From the NCBI GenBank assembly GCA_011375275.1, contig DRLW01000605.1, positions 1 to 18,539 on the forward strand: 18,539 nt of DNA. The letters are read 5' to 3'. The position numbers and the translations under genes are program-made. Below are positions 1-7,289 of this stretch, piece by piece. Below the pieces are notes generated by a model, which searched no databases, was not told where the DNA came from, and saw only the letters and a program-made list of their open reading frames with translations. Within the stretch, counting starts at the first letter, position 1. Every line of letters begins with the position of its first letter. Source of the stretch: Bacteroidota bacterium (lineage in GTDB: Bacteria > Zhuqueibacterota > Zhuqueibacteria > Zhuqueibacterales > Geothermadaptataceae).

Positions 1-2759
1 GTGGCCGAATTGGAGTTGATGGTCACATCGCCGGCGCCGGAATTTTTAACCGTCATCACCACTTCGGCGCCGTTTTGCCCGCGTGACACCGTTGCCGGGG
101 CTAAAATTTCCGTTATCTCAAGACCGGTGAGAGTAATCGTCGTGTCGCCGGTAGCGGAACCATCATCACTGGTGGCGAAAATCGTCGCCGTGCCTCCGGC
201 TGTTCCGGCGGTGTACTGGAAGCTCAACTCACTATTTGCGTCCGAAGCGATCTGCACACCCGCCCGGTTTGCGTTGACATCCGCACTGGTAATGGTACCC
301 AAACCCGAGGGAACGATCTGAATTGTAAACTCTCGCCCCGAGCCGATGAGGTTGTTGTCAGAGTCATAAATTTTACTGGAAGAAATTGTCGAGGTCGAGG
401 TACCATCTGCATCCAGAACCGAGGGTACGGGAATCAAGGTCACACTTCCAACCGGAACACCCGGATTGACGGTGATCGTTCCTGTGGCATCACTCCCAAC
501 GCTTGCATGCGTTCCGACAATAGTACCGCTCGCCGGCGCTGTCGTGGGGCTGAAAGTAAAGGATGTCTGTCCACTGGCTGAAATCGTCGGAGCCAGTGTA
601 CCTGTACCCGACCAATCCACCGGCTGATCGCCGACGTACGTCCCGCCGGCATCATACCCTGCGGCATAGAGCGTCAGCGTTTCATCCGCGGTCATGGTGT
701 AAGTATCCAGCTCAACACCACCGCCGTTCGTCTCTGTGCGCAAGCGGATATAGCTCAGGCTTCCTCCACCCGTTACGGTAATGTCGCCGGTCACATCGCT
801 CTGGGTGCCGTTACTGGCACTCACCTGGCCTGTGCCTGCGATCGTCGCGGTAAACGTCGTCGCAGTACCCGAGGAGGGGCTGACGGTACCGATACCGCCG
901 AGAACACTCCAGGTGACGCTTTCATCGCCGCGGTAATTGCCATCTGCATCGTAGCCGCCGGCATGCATATCCAGCGTGTTGCCACTCGTCAAAGAAGCCG
1001 TCGTGATCTCACTCGTCTCTCCGCTCGATCCGCTGAGTATTTTAATCTGATTCAAAGCACCGGCCGAAACGCTGATCGTTCCTGTCGCATCACTGAGCGC
1101 CCCCAGCGTGCCGACAATCGTGCCGCTCGCCGGCGCCACCGTCGGGCTGAACGTGAAAGAAGACTGGCCGCTGCTGTTGACCGTCGGCGCCAGCGTGCCG
1201 GTACTGGTCCAGTCCACATTCTGATCACCGAGATAATATCCCTGGCCATCATAGCCGGCGGCGTAAACCGTCACGCTCTGATCTGCTGTCATGGAATACG
1301 CACCAAACGCCGACCCGCCATTATTGGGTTCGGTTCGCAGGATAATCTGCGCCAAAGCGCCCGGATCGACTGTAATCGTTCCGGTGTCATCACTGAGAGA
1401 GCCATTAGTCGCACTGATGATACCCGTTCCCGGATTCGTCGCTGTAAATGTCGTCGAGGTATTACCAGTCGTCGGGCTTACCGTACCGATTCCCCCGGAC
1501 ACAGACCAATCGACAGCCTCATCGCTGCGATAATTATCATCAGCGTCAAAGCCGCCGGCATGCACCGTCAGTGTGTTGCCATTGGTCACCGAAGCTGTCG
1601 TGACTTCAGCAGTTTCGCCGCTGGCGCCGGACAATATTTTAATTTTTGCCAGAGCTCCCACTGAAACGGTAATCGTTCCCGTGGCGTCATCGGTTACGGT
1701 CGCATGGTCTGCCACCACTGTGCCGTTCCCGGGTGAGGTCGCATTGAAGGTCGTGCTCGTGCCTGTGCCCGGCGAAACAGTCCCGATACTTCCCGTTACA
1801 CTCCACGTGACCGACTCATCGCCGGAATAATTTCCATATTGATCGTAGCCTGCGGCATGAAGCAAAATGACCTCATCTGTCGTCATAGACCGGGTTGTAA
1901 ATTCAGTACCATCCCCGGAGCTGCCCTCGACGATTTTTACAGAACTCACAGCGCCGGCTGCCACGGTGAAAAAGTTTGAAGTTCCGCTTGTATCAGTCTT
2001 GCTCGCCGTGATGCGAATATTTGACTGGGCTTTGGTGATTTGCGTATTCGCGACCGTGACTGTTCCGCCCGAACTGATCGTGGCTGAAGTAGGGGTCAGC
2101 GTTCCGGTATCATCACTGAGGTTGACAGTCCCGGTCCAACTTGTAATCGTGTTGCTGTACTGGTCTTTGGCGGTAATCTTGATCGAAAATGCCGTTCCGG
2201 CGACCTGGTTGGCAATATCGGCATCCGAGGTGTTGGTCACGGTAAAATGATTGAGCGGACCAGCAACGATCGACACATTGTCGGAGATCGGCCCCTCGCT
2301 GTTGCCCGGATTTTGCGCATGTCGCAAGTCGAGCTGATAGCTCCCGACCGTAGAAGGGTTGAGCACATTGCCAAAAGTGATCGACACACTCTGCCCCGCA
2401 CTCACCGTCGTTCCTGTGCCGTCCCGGGTCAATTCAACGTAGTTGTTGGTGTCATCTGTTCCCTGAAACACCGTTACACCCAAGCCGCCGTTCAGTTGAT
2501 CAGAGCTGGCAACCACGATTCCGGTGAGATCAAAAGCCAGCGGGAAGTTGACCGTAAATTTACTGGTCGGAGTGATATCCTGGTTTGTCACAAAGGTTAT
2601 CGTGTACAAACTATAGCTGTTCACCGAAGGGTCGTCTGCAGACGCCGTAAAACTGTTAAACGGCACTCTGGGCGTGGCGCTGACCGGAGGTGGGGTAACG
2701 AGGCTCGATGTGAATAAGCCGAGAAGAAGGAAACAGCCGAGAAGTCTTGTCCGTCTCAT
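1..2759 (-). CDS. Large secreted Ig-like repeat protein (adhesin-like), C-terminal part beyond the window
   Basis: The reading frame runs from ATG at 2759 to base 1 without a stop, giving 919 complete residues; the C-terminus is outside the window. An AAGGA site overlaps the stop of the preceding gene (TAAAGGA) and sets the start. Residues 1-28 are a signal peptide (RR near the start, then a leucine-rich core, possible cut after VSA). Residues about 30-165 form a beta-rich domain whose pattern recurs in the neighbouring secreted protein. From residue 166, Ig-like units of 99-102 residues follow, with boundaries near 166, 268, 367, 466, 566, 665 and 766. Residues 766-870 resemble an invasin-type (Big_1) domain. 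Residues 880-919 look like the start of a CARDB-type domain (VKNSGAGDV at 904-912). It is rich in Thr, Ser, Gly and Asp and almost free of Cys, as expected for extracellular stalk proteins. Known relatives act as adhesins or surface-layer parts; the ligand cannot be told. A C-terminal sorting or anchoring domain may lie beyond the edge. Confidence 0.85.
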   Translation of the reverse strand, partial: MRRTRLLGCFLLLGLFTSSLVTPPPVSATPRVPFNSFTASADDPSVNSYSLYTITFVTNQDITPTSKFTVNFPLAFDLTGIVVASSDQLNGGLGVTVFQGTDDTNNYVELTRDGTGTTVSAGQSVSITFGNVLNPSTVGSYQLDLRHAQNPGNSEGPISDNVSIVAGPLNHFTVTNTSDADIANQVAGTAFSIKITAKDQYSNTITSWTGTVNLSDDTGTLTPTSATISSGGTVTVANTQITKAQSNIRITASKTDTSGTSNFFTVAAGAVSSVKIVEGSSGDGTEFTTRSMTTDEVILLHAAGYDQYGNYSGDESVTWSVTGSIGTVSPGTGTSTTFNATSPGNGTVVADHATVTDDATGTITVSVGALAKIKILSGASGETAEVTTASVTNGNTLTVHAGGFDADDNYRSDEAVDWSVSGGIGTVSPTTGNTSTTFTATNPGTGIISATNGSLSDDTGTITVDPGALAQIILRTEPNNGGSAFGAYSMTADQSVTVYAAGYDGQGYYLGDQNVDWTSTGTLAPTVNSSGQSSFTFSPTVAPASGTIVGTLGALSDATGTISVSAGALNQIKILSGSSGETSEITTASLTSGNTLDMHAGGYDADGNYRGDESVTWSVLGGIGTVSPSSGTATTFTATIAGTGQVSASNGTQSDVTGDITVTGGGSLSYIRLRTETNGGGVELDTYTMTADETLTLYAAGYDAGGTYVGDQPVDWSGTGTLAPTISASGQTSFTFSPTTAPASGTIVGTHASVGSDATGTITVNPGVPVGSVTLIPVPSVLDADGTSTSTISSSKIYDSDNNLIGSGREFTIQIVPSGLGTITSADVNANRAGVQIASDANSELSFQYTAGTAGGTATIFATSDDGSATGDTTITLTGLEITEILAPATVSRGQNGAEVVMTVKNSGAGDVTINSNSA
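465..2264 (-). repeat. Six tandem Ig-like domain repeats, period about 300 bases
   Basis: Linker motifs of the type AGPL, AGAV, GALAK, GALAQ, GALNQ, GGSL and PGVP recur at residues 166, 268, 367, 466, 566, 665 and 766 of the large secreted protein, a coding period of 297-306 bases. Two subtypes alternate in the last four units. Type A carries ILSG.SGE, HAGG(Y/F)DAD and WSV.GGIGTVSP. Type B carries (I/L)RTE.N.GG, YAAGYD, TGTLAPT and APASGTIVG. Adjacent A-B pairs at about 1062-1661 and 466-1061 look like copies of one 600-base unit. This is protein-coding repetition, not a CRISPR array or intergenic repeat. Confidence 0.85.
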
Positions 2760-2776
2760 GATTTTTTCTAATTCCT

Positions 2777-3241
2777 TTAGAATACTCTTTCGTCCTTCTG
2801 AAAGAAGATCGCAACTCTGCGAACCGGGCTTTTGCGACCAGCCTGATTGATTCTGACATCGACAGCGGCACGGTCTTTAAACGGTTTTTTCGCTGTCAGA
2901 GGGCCGAAGATGATCTTCACCTTTTCTCCCGCCGGGACGGCCGGTCCCAGCCCGCTGCGCCGTAACACCAGGGCAGAATCCGAAACCTCGAATGTAAACC
3001 CTCCCTTCATCGAAGGCGACCCAACGACTTTGACTGCACTGAAATCAAGGTTTTGCGGAATTTTGATTTCAAAGGCCGCATCCGGCTTGAGAGTATCCGT
3101 TACTGTAAGGCTCAGTTCGTACAGTGCCGGCTTTCCCTCAACAGCATGCAGCGCAGTCAGGCGCATGTTTTCCTGCGCCAGTGCAGGAACAGCCAGAACA
3201 AGCACGAAAACGATATTGAAAACCCTTGCGATTACATTCAT
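2777..3241 (-). CDS. Small secreted protein with the same domain type as the N-terminus of the large repeat protein
   Basis: A 154-residue protein starting at ATG 3241, with AGGGTG seven bases upstream. Residues 1-22 are a signal peptide (hydrophobic VFNIVFVLVLAV, then ALA before Gln23). The mature part is one beta-rich domain without Cys. Its pattern (Tyr41, acidic-Pro near 50-53, hydrophobic-Pro at 61-62, GG at 80-81, AGEKVKIIFG at 104-113, an R/Q pair at 130-133) matches residues 52-148 of the downstream large protein, suggesting a shared fold. The basic tail (RKSPVRRVAIFF) is strand-like. Only 17 bases separate it from the large gene, and its stop overlaps that gene's ribosome site, so the two are probably co-transcribed. 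I do not recognise a named family. A partner, cap or export helper for the repeat protein is the natural guess. The frame stays open upstream to ATG 3358, but the signal peptide supports the start given. Confidence 0.75.
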   Translation of the reverse strand: MNVIARVFNIVFVLVLAVPALAQENMRLTALHAVEGKPALYELSLTVTDTLKPDAAFEIKIPQNLDFSAVKVVGSPSMKGGFTFEVSDSALVLRRSGLGPAVPAGEKVKIIFGPLTAKKPFKDRAAVDVRINQAGRKSPVRRVAIFFQKDERVF

Positions 3242-3511
3242 GTAATTGCACCCTGTAGTGATAAGTTGTTTTGACTCTATGGGGATATCATGATTACACA
3301 AACCGTCAGAACATCCGCGACGGAAACGCAAATTGCGTACCATACGAGACAAATCCATGATAAAGTGCGGTAAAGTAATAACTATATGATTTTAATTAAA
3401 CTACAGTGCGTACAGAGCCAGAAACCGGAGGAGGATTTTTCGCGAGCAAGAGCAGACTTGTATCTGAAGTGGGACAAAGTGTTCGATTTTCAAACACTTT
3501 CTTGCCGGATA
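3242..3511. other. 270-base gap between the TPR gene and the secreted-protein pair
   Basis: No convincing gene is seen here. On the minus strand it holds a hairpin just after the TPR stop, then an AT-rich patch at about 3375-3400 with the 10-base palindrome TTTAATTAAA and a possible -10 box TATAGT (plus-strand positions 3381-3386). No good -35 box sits at the right distance, so a promoter for the two secreted-protein genes is plausible but unproven. The minus-strand frame of the small secreted protein stays open back to 3358. That segment lacks a signal-like N-terminus and is better read as a leader. Confidence 0.4.
3476..3500 (-). other. Hairpin 12 bases after the TPR gene stop (possible weak terminator)
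   Basis: Perfect 8-base arms AAAGTGTT and AACACTTT (3476-3483 and 3493-3500) with a 9-base loop lie just beyond the stop of the TPR gene. On the transcribed strand no run of T follows the second arm, so it is not a standard intrinsic terminator. It could mark the transcript end, stabilise the 3' end, or be chance. Confidence 0.35.
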
Positions 3512-4639
3512 CTACTTCAGAATGGCACGCAGTAAGATCAAAAACCCTTTGCCATCATTTTCAGCAAGCTTCAGATTTTTTTCCGCTTTTTTGAAAAGAG
3601 GGTTGATTCGAAGTGCTTTTCTGAACTCCTCGAGAGCTTTCAGAAACAAGTTGCGGCACATGATCAGATAGGCGATCCCGAGGTTGTTGTGCAGGTCTGC
3701 ATATTCGGGATAATCGTTGATGGCGTATTTCAACCGCTCCACATAACGGCCGATGAACTGGTTGTCCTTACCCTTGCCGCCATACATGAATTTGAGGAAA
3801 AACTCGTTTTCAAAAGACAGGTCCATCCGTCTGTTGGTTTTCGTAAAAGCTTCGCTGTAATGCTTTTCAGCTTCGGAAAAGTTCTTATCTTCGATCGCCT
3901 TTTTCGCCAAATCATAGTCTTCATTGACAAACGGCTTGAACAAACTCGCCGCCCGCGACATGTGCTCTTCAATCCGCTTCGCACGGATGGATGCCGGAGG
4001 GAGCTGGCCGTTATCGACGTTCTCAATCAGGGAAAGCAGCAGCGCGCGCGCCATAAAGTAATGGGCTTCAAAATACTGGTTGTTGATTTCCAGAGCAGCC
4101 TCGAAGGAACGCACAGCTTCGTGATAGGCTTTTTTCTCGATATACACCCTGCCGAGATTCAGGTTTAAATCAGCAAAATTCCGGGTGATATTCAGGCCCT
4201 TGCGGAACATCTCCTCAGCGCGGGCCAGGTCGTCCTGCTGAAAATAGCACAGCCCGAGATTGTTGTATGCCTCTGCGTATTCGTGATCAATGCTGATCCC
4301 GAGTTCGAAAAAAGCAATCGCTTCATCGATAAAACCCCGGTTCAGCAGCACAAGCCCGAGCTTGTTACACGAGACAGGATGCTTCACCTGCCGGACTTTT
4401 TCAGCGATATAAAAAAGCAATTCGATATCAGACACCACTTCCTGGTGCTGTTCGCGAACCGCTGCTTCCAGTTCCCCGTTGTTTTTATTTTCAGCCACAG
4501 GAACGCTGTGGGTTTCAACGATCCGGCCGCTGTCGAAAACATTGGTTATGATGGTTTCTGCTGTTTCCGAAACCGAGGTCTGTACATGCAGGCGTTTGCT
4601 GCCGATGTTGATGTCGCTGTTGAGTCCTTGTGCAGACAT
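3512..4639 (-). CDS. TPR repeat protein with an N-terminal HVQT-type segment
   Basis: A 375-residue protein with no signal peptide or membrane span. ATG 4639 is chosen because GGGAG sits seven bases upstream; a TTG 11 codons earlier has no such site. Residues 9-50 form a short beta-rich segment with HVQT (18-21) and TNVFDSGRIVET (32-43), which I recall as the opening of TPR proteins in several deep-branching Gram-negative groups. Canonical TPRs follow at about 89-122 (NKLGLVLLNRG.IDEAI), 123-156 (AYNNLGLCYFQ), 157-190 (LNLGRVYIEKKAY), with less regular units to about 268 and a further one at 313-346 (LHNNLGIAYL, EEFRKALRINP). TPRs form protein-binding scaffolds; the partner is unknown. It is 41 bases after the FmdB-type gene and probably shares its transcript. 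It may be a cytoplasmic scaffold or regulator; no enzyme motif is visible. Confidence 0.8.
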   Translation of the reverse strand: MSAQGLNSDINIGSKRLHVQTSVSETAETIITNVFDSGRIVETHSVPVAENKNNGELEAAVREQHQEVVSDIELLFYIAEKVRQVKHPVSCNKLGLVLLNRGFIDEAIAFFELGISIDHEYAEAYNNLGLCYFQQDDLARAEEMFRKGLNITRNFADLNLNLGRVYIEKKAYHEAVRSFEAALEINNQYFEAHYFMARALLLSLIENVDNGQLPPASIRAKRIEEHMSRAASLFKPFVNEDYDLAKKAIEDKNFSEAEKHYSEAFTKTNRRMDLSFENEFFLKFMYGGKGKDNQFIGRYVERLKYAINDYPEYADLHNNLGIAYLIMCRNLFLKALEEFRKALRINPLFKKAEKNLKLAENDGKGFLILLRAILK

Positions 4640-4680
4640 TGCTTTCTCCCGAGCTGCGCGTTTGTTCGACAAAGGGACGA

Positions 4681-4956
4681 CTATTCTTTGGCTTTGCTGG
4701 AGTTAGATGTTTCTTTTTTCTTTGCGTCGCCGGAATGACCATTAGTGCCCGACGAAGCTGATGACCCGTTTTTATTGTTTTTATAATCCGTCAGATAAAA
4801 ACCGCTGCCCTTAAAAATCAGGCCGGCACCGCCACCGATGAGCCGCTGTACCGCGCCTCCACACTCGGGGCAGGTTGCGACCGGATCGGCGTTGATGCTT
4901 TGCAGTTTTTCAAAAACATATTCGCACTCATTACACTTATATTCATAAGTTGGCAT
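4681..4956 (-). CDS. FmdB/regulatory-type zinc ribbon protein
   Basis: A 91-residue protein beginning MPTYEYKCNEC, the hallmark of the FmdB family (Zn-ribbon_8). Two CxxC knuckles (Cys8/Cys11 and Cys29/Cys32) would bind one zinc ion. GGAGGAAGAA directly before ATG 4956 fixes the start; an in-frame ATG four codons upstream is itself part of that site. After the ribbon come a Gly-rich stretch (LIGGGAGLIFKGSGFYLTDY) and a low-complexity Ser/Asn/Gly/Lys tail (about 60-91), both usual for the family. The name comes from a putative regulator of formamidase or amidase genes, but the actual role is unsettled, possibly nucleic acid or protein binding. It sits between the aminotransferase (141 bases upstream) and the TPR gene. 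The upstream gap holds a small ATTAAG/CTTAAT stem (5040-5055) with no U-tract. Confidence 0.88.
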   Translation of the reverse strand: MPTYEYKCNECEYVFEKLQSINADPVATCPECGGAVQRLIGGGAGLIFKGSGFYLTDYKNNKNGSSASSGTNGHSGDAKKKETSNSSKAKE

Positions 4957-5097
4957 TTCTTCCTCCATATCCTGTTTGTTGCTCTTTTACTTTTTGGACA
5001 ATCGTCGCATTTCTCTTTAGCTTGACATGCGCTGGTTAAATTAAGGAAACTTAATGCTGTGCGCAGGTCGTGCCATCCTGAAGGGTCATATTCCGGG

Positions 5098-6297
5098 TCA
5101 GCGCAGTTCCGACAGCGCTGCTTTCATCCCCGCCATCGCTTTCTCGAGATTCTCCATCGAATTAGCATAAGAAATACGAATATTATCCGGTGCACCAAAA
5201 GCCTCGCCGGGCACGATCGCAACCCCGGCCTTTTCCAGGATGTAGGTGGCGAAATCAACGCTGTTGGCAATGGTAAAGGAACCATCTGACCGGCCGAAAT
5301 ATGCGCTGATATCCGGAAAAATATAAAAAGCGCCTCCGGGCATACTGACATCGACCGAAGGTATTGAACTCAGCAAAGAAAAAACGGTTTCCCTTCTGCG
5401 GCTGAACTCGTCTTTTTGCTCCTGCATGTCCTCCGCAGGAATGCGCAATGCCGCCAGTGCCGCTTTTTGCGAAATCGAGGCAGCACCTGAAGTGCTGTGG
5501 CTCTGCACCTTCGCCGCAGCCTTGATGACGTTCTCTGGTCCGGCAAGATAGCCGATGCGCCACCCTGTCATCGCGTGGCTTTTGGAAACACCGTTGACGA
5601 TAAGAACCTGATCTTTCAAATCAGGATAGGCGCAAAACGAGGCGTAATCATCGGTTCCATAAATCAGCTCCAGATAGATTTCATCGCTGATGACTCCGAT
5701 GCCGCTGTCGCGGATCACCTCGGCGATTGCATCCATCTCCGCACGCGAATACACCGCTCCGGTCGGATTGGAGGGAGAGTTAAAAATGATCAGCCGCGTC
5801 TTTTCCGTGATGGCTTCTGCCAACTGCCGGGCAGTGATTTTGAATCCCATCTCCTGTGTCGCCGGCATGTACACTGTCTGCGCACCGGCCATGGCGATCT
5901 GCTGCGGATAGCTGGTCCAATACGGGGTTGGCAGCAACACCTCATCGCCGGGGTTGCAGACCGCAAGCAGGGCGTTATAAATCGACTGCTTTGCACCGTT
6001 GCTGACGAGAATTTCCCGCGGAGAATACTCCGCGCCATAACCCGCCAGGTAGTTGGCTATTTCCTCACGCAACTCCAGGATACCCGGATTGGGTGTATAT
6101 TTCGTAAACCCTGCATCGATCGCAGCCTTTGCTGCAGCACAGGCCGGCTCCGGCGTGTTGAAATCCGGCTCTCCGGCTCCGAGGTCTATGATATCTCTCC
6201 CCTGCTGTCGCAACTCGGCCACACGCGCGGTTACGGCCAGCGTTTTCGAGCCCTCTATCTTTTGCGAAAACAGAGAAGGCACGAGGCCTTTGTTCAT
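5098..6297 (-). CDS. aspC: Pyridoxal-phosphate aspartate aminotransferase (class I, subgroup Ib)
   Basis: A 399-residue fold-type I aminotransferase, cytoplasmic, most likely converting aspartate plus 2-oxoglutarate to oxaloacetate plus glutamate. Visible residues: NSPSNPTG (173-180) with the cofactor-contacting Asn177, SDEIY (204-208) with Asp205 and Tyr208, the Schiff-base Lys239 in VSKSHAMTGWR, and the carboxylate-binding Arg374 in NIRISYANS. The N-terminal AGEPDFNTP (41-49) and YTPNPGILELR (67-77) are typical of subgroup Ib. GGAGGAGACGTC before ATG 6297 fixes the start; the frame could extend 14 codons upstream into the end of pta, but without such a site. It begins 14 bases after the pta stop and is probably co-transcribed with it. 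Some relatives also act on prephenate or other amino acids, so specificity is inferred. Confidence 0.95.
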   Translation of the reverse strand: MNKGLVPSLFSQKIEGSKTLAVTARVAELRQQGRDIIDLGAGEPDFNTPEPACAAAKAAIDAGFTKYTPNPGILELREEIANYLAGYGAEYSPREILVSNGAKQSIYNALLAVCNPGDEVLLPTPYWTSYPQQIAMAGAQTVYMPATQEMGFKITARQLAEAITEKTRLIIFNSPSNPTGAVYSRAEMDAIAEVIRDSGIGVISDEIYLELIYGTDDYASFCAYPDLKDQVLIVNGVSKSHAMTGWRIGYLAGPENVIKAAAKVQSHSTSGAASISQKAALAALRIPAEDMQEQKDEFSRRRETVFSLLSSIPSVDVSMPGGAFYIFPDISAYFGRSDGSFTIANSVDFATYILEKAGVAIVPGEAFGAPDNIRISYANSMENLEKAMAGMKAALSELR

Positions 6298-6311
6298 GAC
6301 GTCTCCTCCAA

Positions 6312-7289
6312 TCAACTCATCAGTGCAGTGATACAACACATCGTCACGATATCATCTACGGAGCATCCCCGTGACAGATCATTTAATGGACGCGCCGTAC
6401 CCTGTAGTATTGGCCCCAGAGCAGTATATCCCCCCAGGCGTTGTACCAGTTTGTATGCGATATTTCCTGAATTCAGGTCCGGAAATATCAGCACCGAGGC
6501 GGAACCCGCGACCGGACTTTCTCCAACCTTGGTCCGGGCTATCTCAGGAACAAGAGCCGCATCGGCCTGAAGTTCGCCATCGACGAGTATCTCCGGAGCT
6601 GCGAGACGAACCATCTGCACCGCTTCCCGCACCAGCTCGACACGCTCGTGTTCAGCGCTGCCTTTTGTCGAAAAAGAAAGCAGGGCAACCCGTGCCTGTT
6701 CACCGGTCAGTTTTTCGTGCGATTTTGCAGTAGCTATGGCTATTTCAGCAAGCGTCTTGCTGTCCGGCTCAGGGATGACTGCGCAATCTGCGAAAGACAG
6801 CTTGCGCTTCTCATCCGGTGAAAGCATGAGAAAAAAACTGGAGACAGCATGAAACCCCTCTGCAACGCCGATAACGCGAAACCCGGCACGCAACACATCG
6901 CTGGTTGCAGCCTGTGATCCGGCCAGCATGCCGTGCGCTTCTCCGGCAGCAACCAGAGCTGCCCCAAAATACAGGGGATTGCGCAGATAAGTATGCGCTT
7001 TTTCCAGCGTCAAGCGATCATCGCGCCGGCGCTGGTAAAGCATGTCTGCATACTGCTCTGTTTGTGCATCATTGCCGGGGGAGCGGATGAGTGCTGAAGA
7101 GACATCGACACCCAGTTCGCTCGCACGGGAAAAAATTTTATCCGGATCTCCGATGAAAACAACCCGGCACAATCCTCTCTGGAGCACCTGGTGCGCCGCC
7201 AGCAGTACGCGGTCATCACCGGACTCAGGCAATACGATGGTCCGCTGTAACCGGGCAGCCTTATCATGTATGGTTTTAAGAAAACTCAC
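6312..7289 (-). CDS. pta: Phosphate acetyltransferase
   Basis: A 325-residue single-domain Pta (no N-terminal regulatory domain), the usual length of the short form. It interconverts acetyl-CoA and acetyl phosphate in the cytoplasm. Family motifs are strong: PESGDDRVLLAA (21-32), ATSDVLRAG (128-136), LSFSTKGSAEHERVE (204-218), DGELQADAA (237-245), FPDLNSGNIAYKL (269-281) and the C-terminal PLNDLSRGCSVDDIV (301-315). The last motifs favour acetyl over butyryl transferase. The start is GTG 7289, overlapping the coaD stop in a GTGA arrangement, so translation is probably coupled. Acetate kinase, the usual partner, is absent from the window. An ADP-forming acetyl-CoA synthetase or a distant ackA could fill that role. 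Confidence 0.94.
   Translation of the reverse strand: MSFLKTIHDKAARLQRTIVLPESGDDRVLLAAHQVLQRGLCRVVFIGDPDKIFSRASELGVDVSSALIRSPGNDAQTEQYADMLYQRRRDDRLTLEKAHTYLRNPLYFGAALVAAGEAHGMLAGSQAATSDVLRAGFRVIGVAEGFHAVSSFFLMLSPDEKRKLSFADCAVIPEPDSKTLAEIAIATAKSHEKLTGEQARVALLSFSTKGSAEHERVELVREAVQMVRLAAPEILVDGELQADAALVPEIARTKVGESPVAGSASVLIFPDLNSGNIAYKLVQRLGGYTALGPILQGTARPLNDLSRGCSVDDIVTMCCITALMS

Noticed and set aside
963..2250. Several plus-strand open frames opposite the Ig-like repeat gene
   Set aside because: They arise from the codon composition of the repeats on the minus strand and show the same 300-base periodicity. No ribosome site or domain supports them.
441..2264. Regular repeats considered as CRISPR or tandem DNA satellite
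   Set aside because: The units are about 300 bases, coding, and diverged at third positions. No short identical repeats with unique spacers exist.
3242..3358. 39-codon upstream extension of the small secreted protein
   Set aside because: The extension would bury the signal peptide inside the chain and has no good ribosome site at ATG 3358, whereas ATG 3241 has AGGGTG.
3689..4168. Plus-strand open frame of 159 codons
   Set aside because: It is antisense to the TPR repeats, and no domain or ribosome site is seen.
5022..5055. TTGACA on the plus strand and a small ATTAAG stem near 5040 considered as promoter or terminator
   Set aside because: No -10 box lies at the right distance on the plus strand and no plus-strand gene follows. 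The stem is AT-rich with no U-tract.
5497..6570. Plus-strand open frame of 357 codons
   Set aside because: It lies antisense to the aminotransferase and pta, both with complete motifs. The translation is rich in Arg, His and Cys with no recognisable domain, so it is a shadow.
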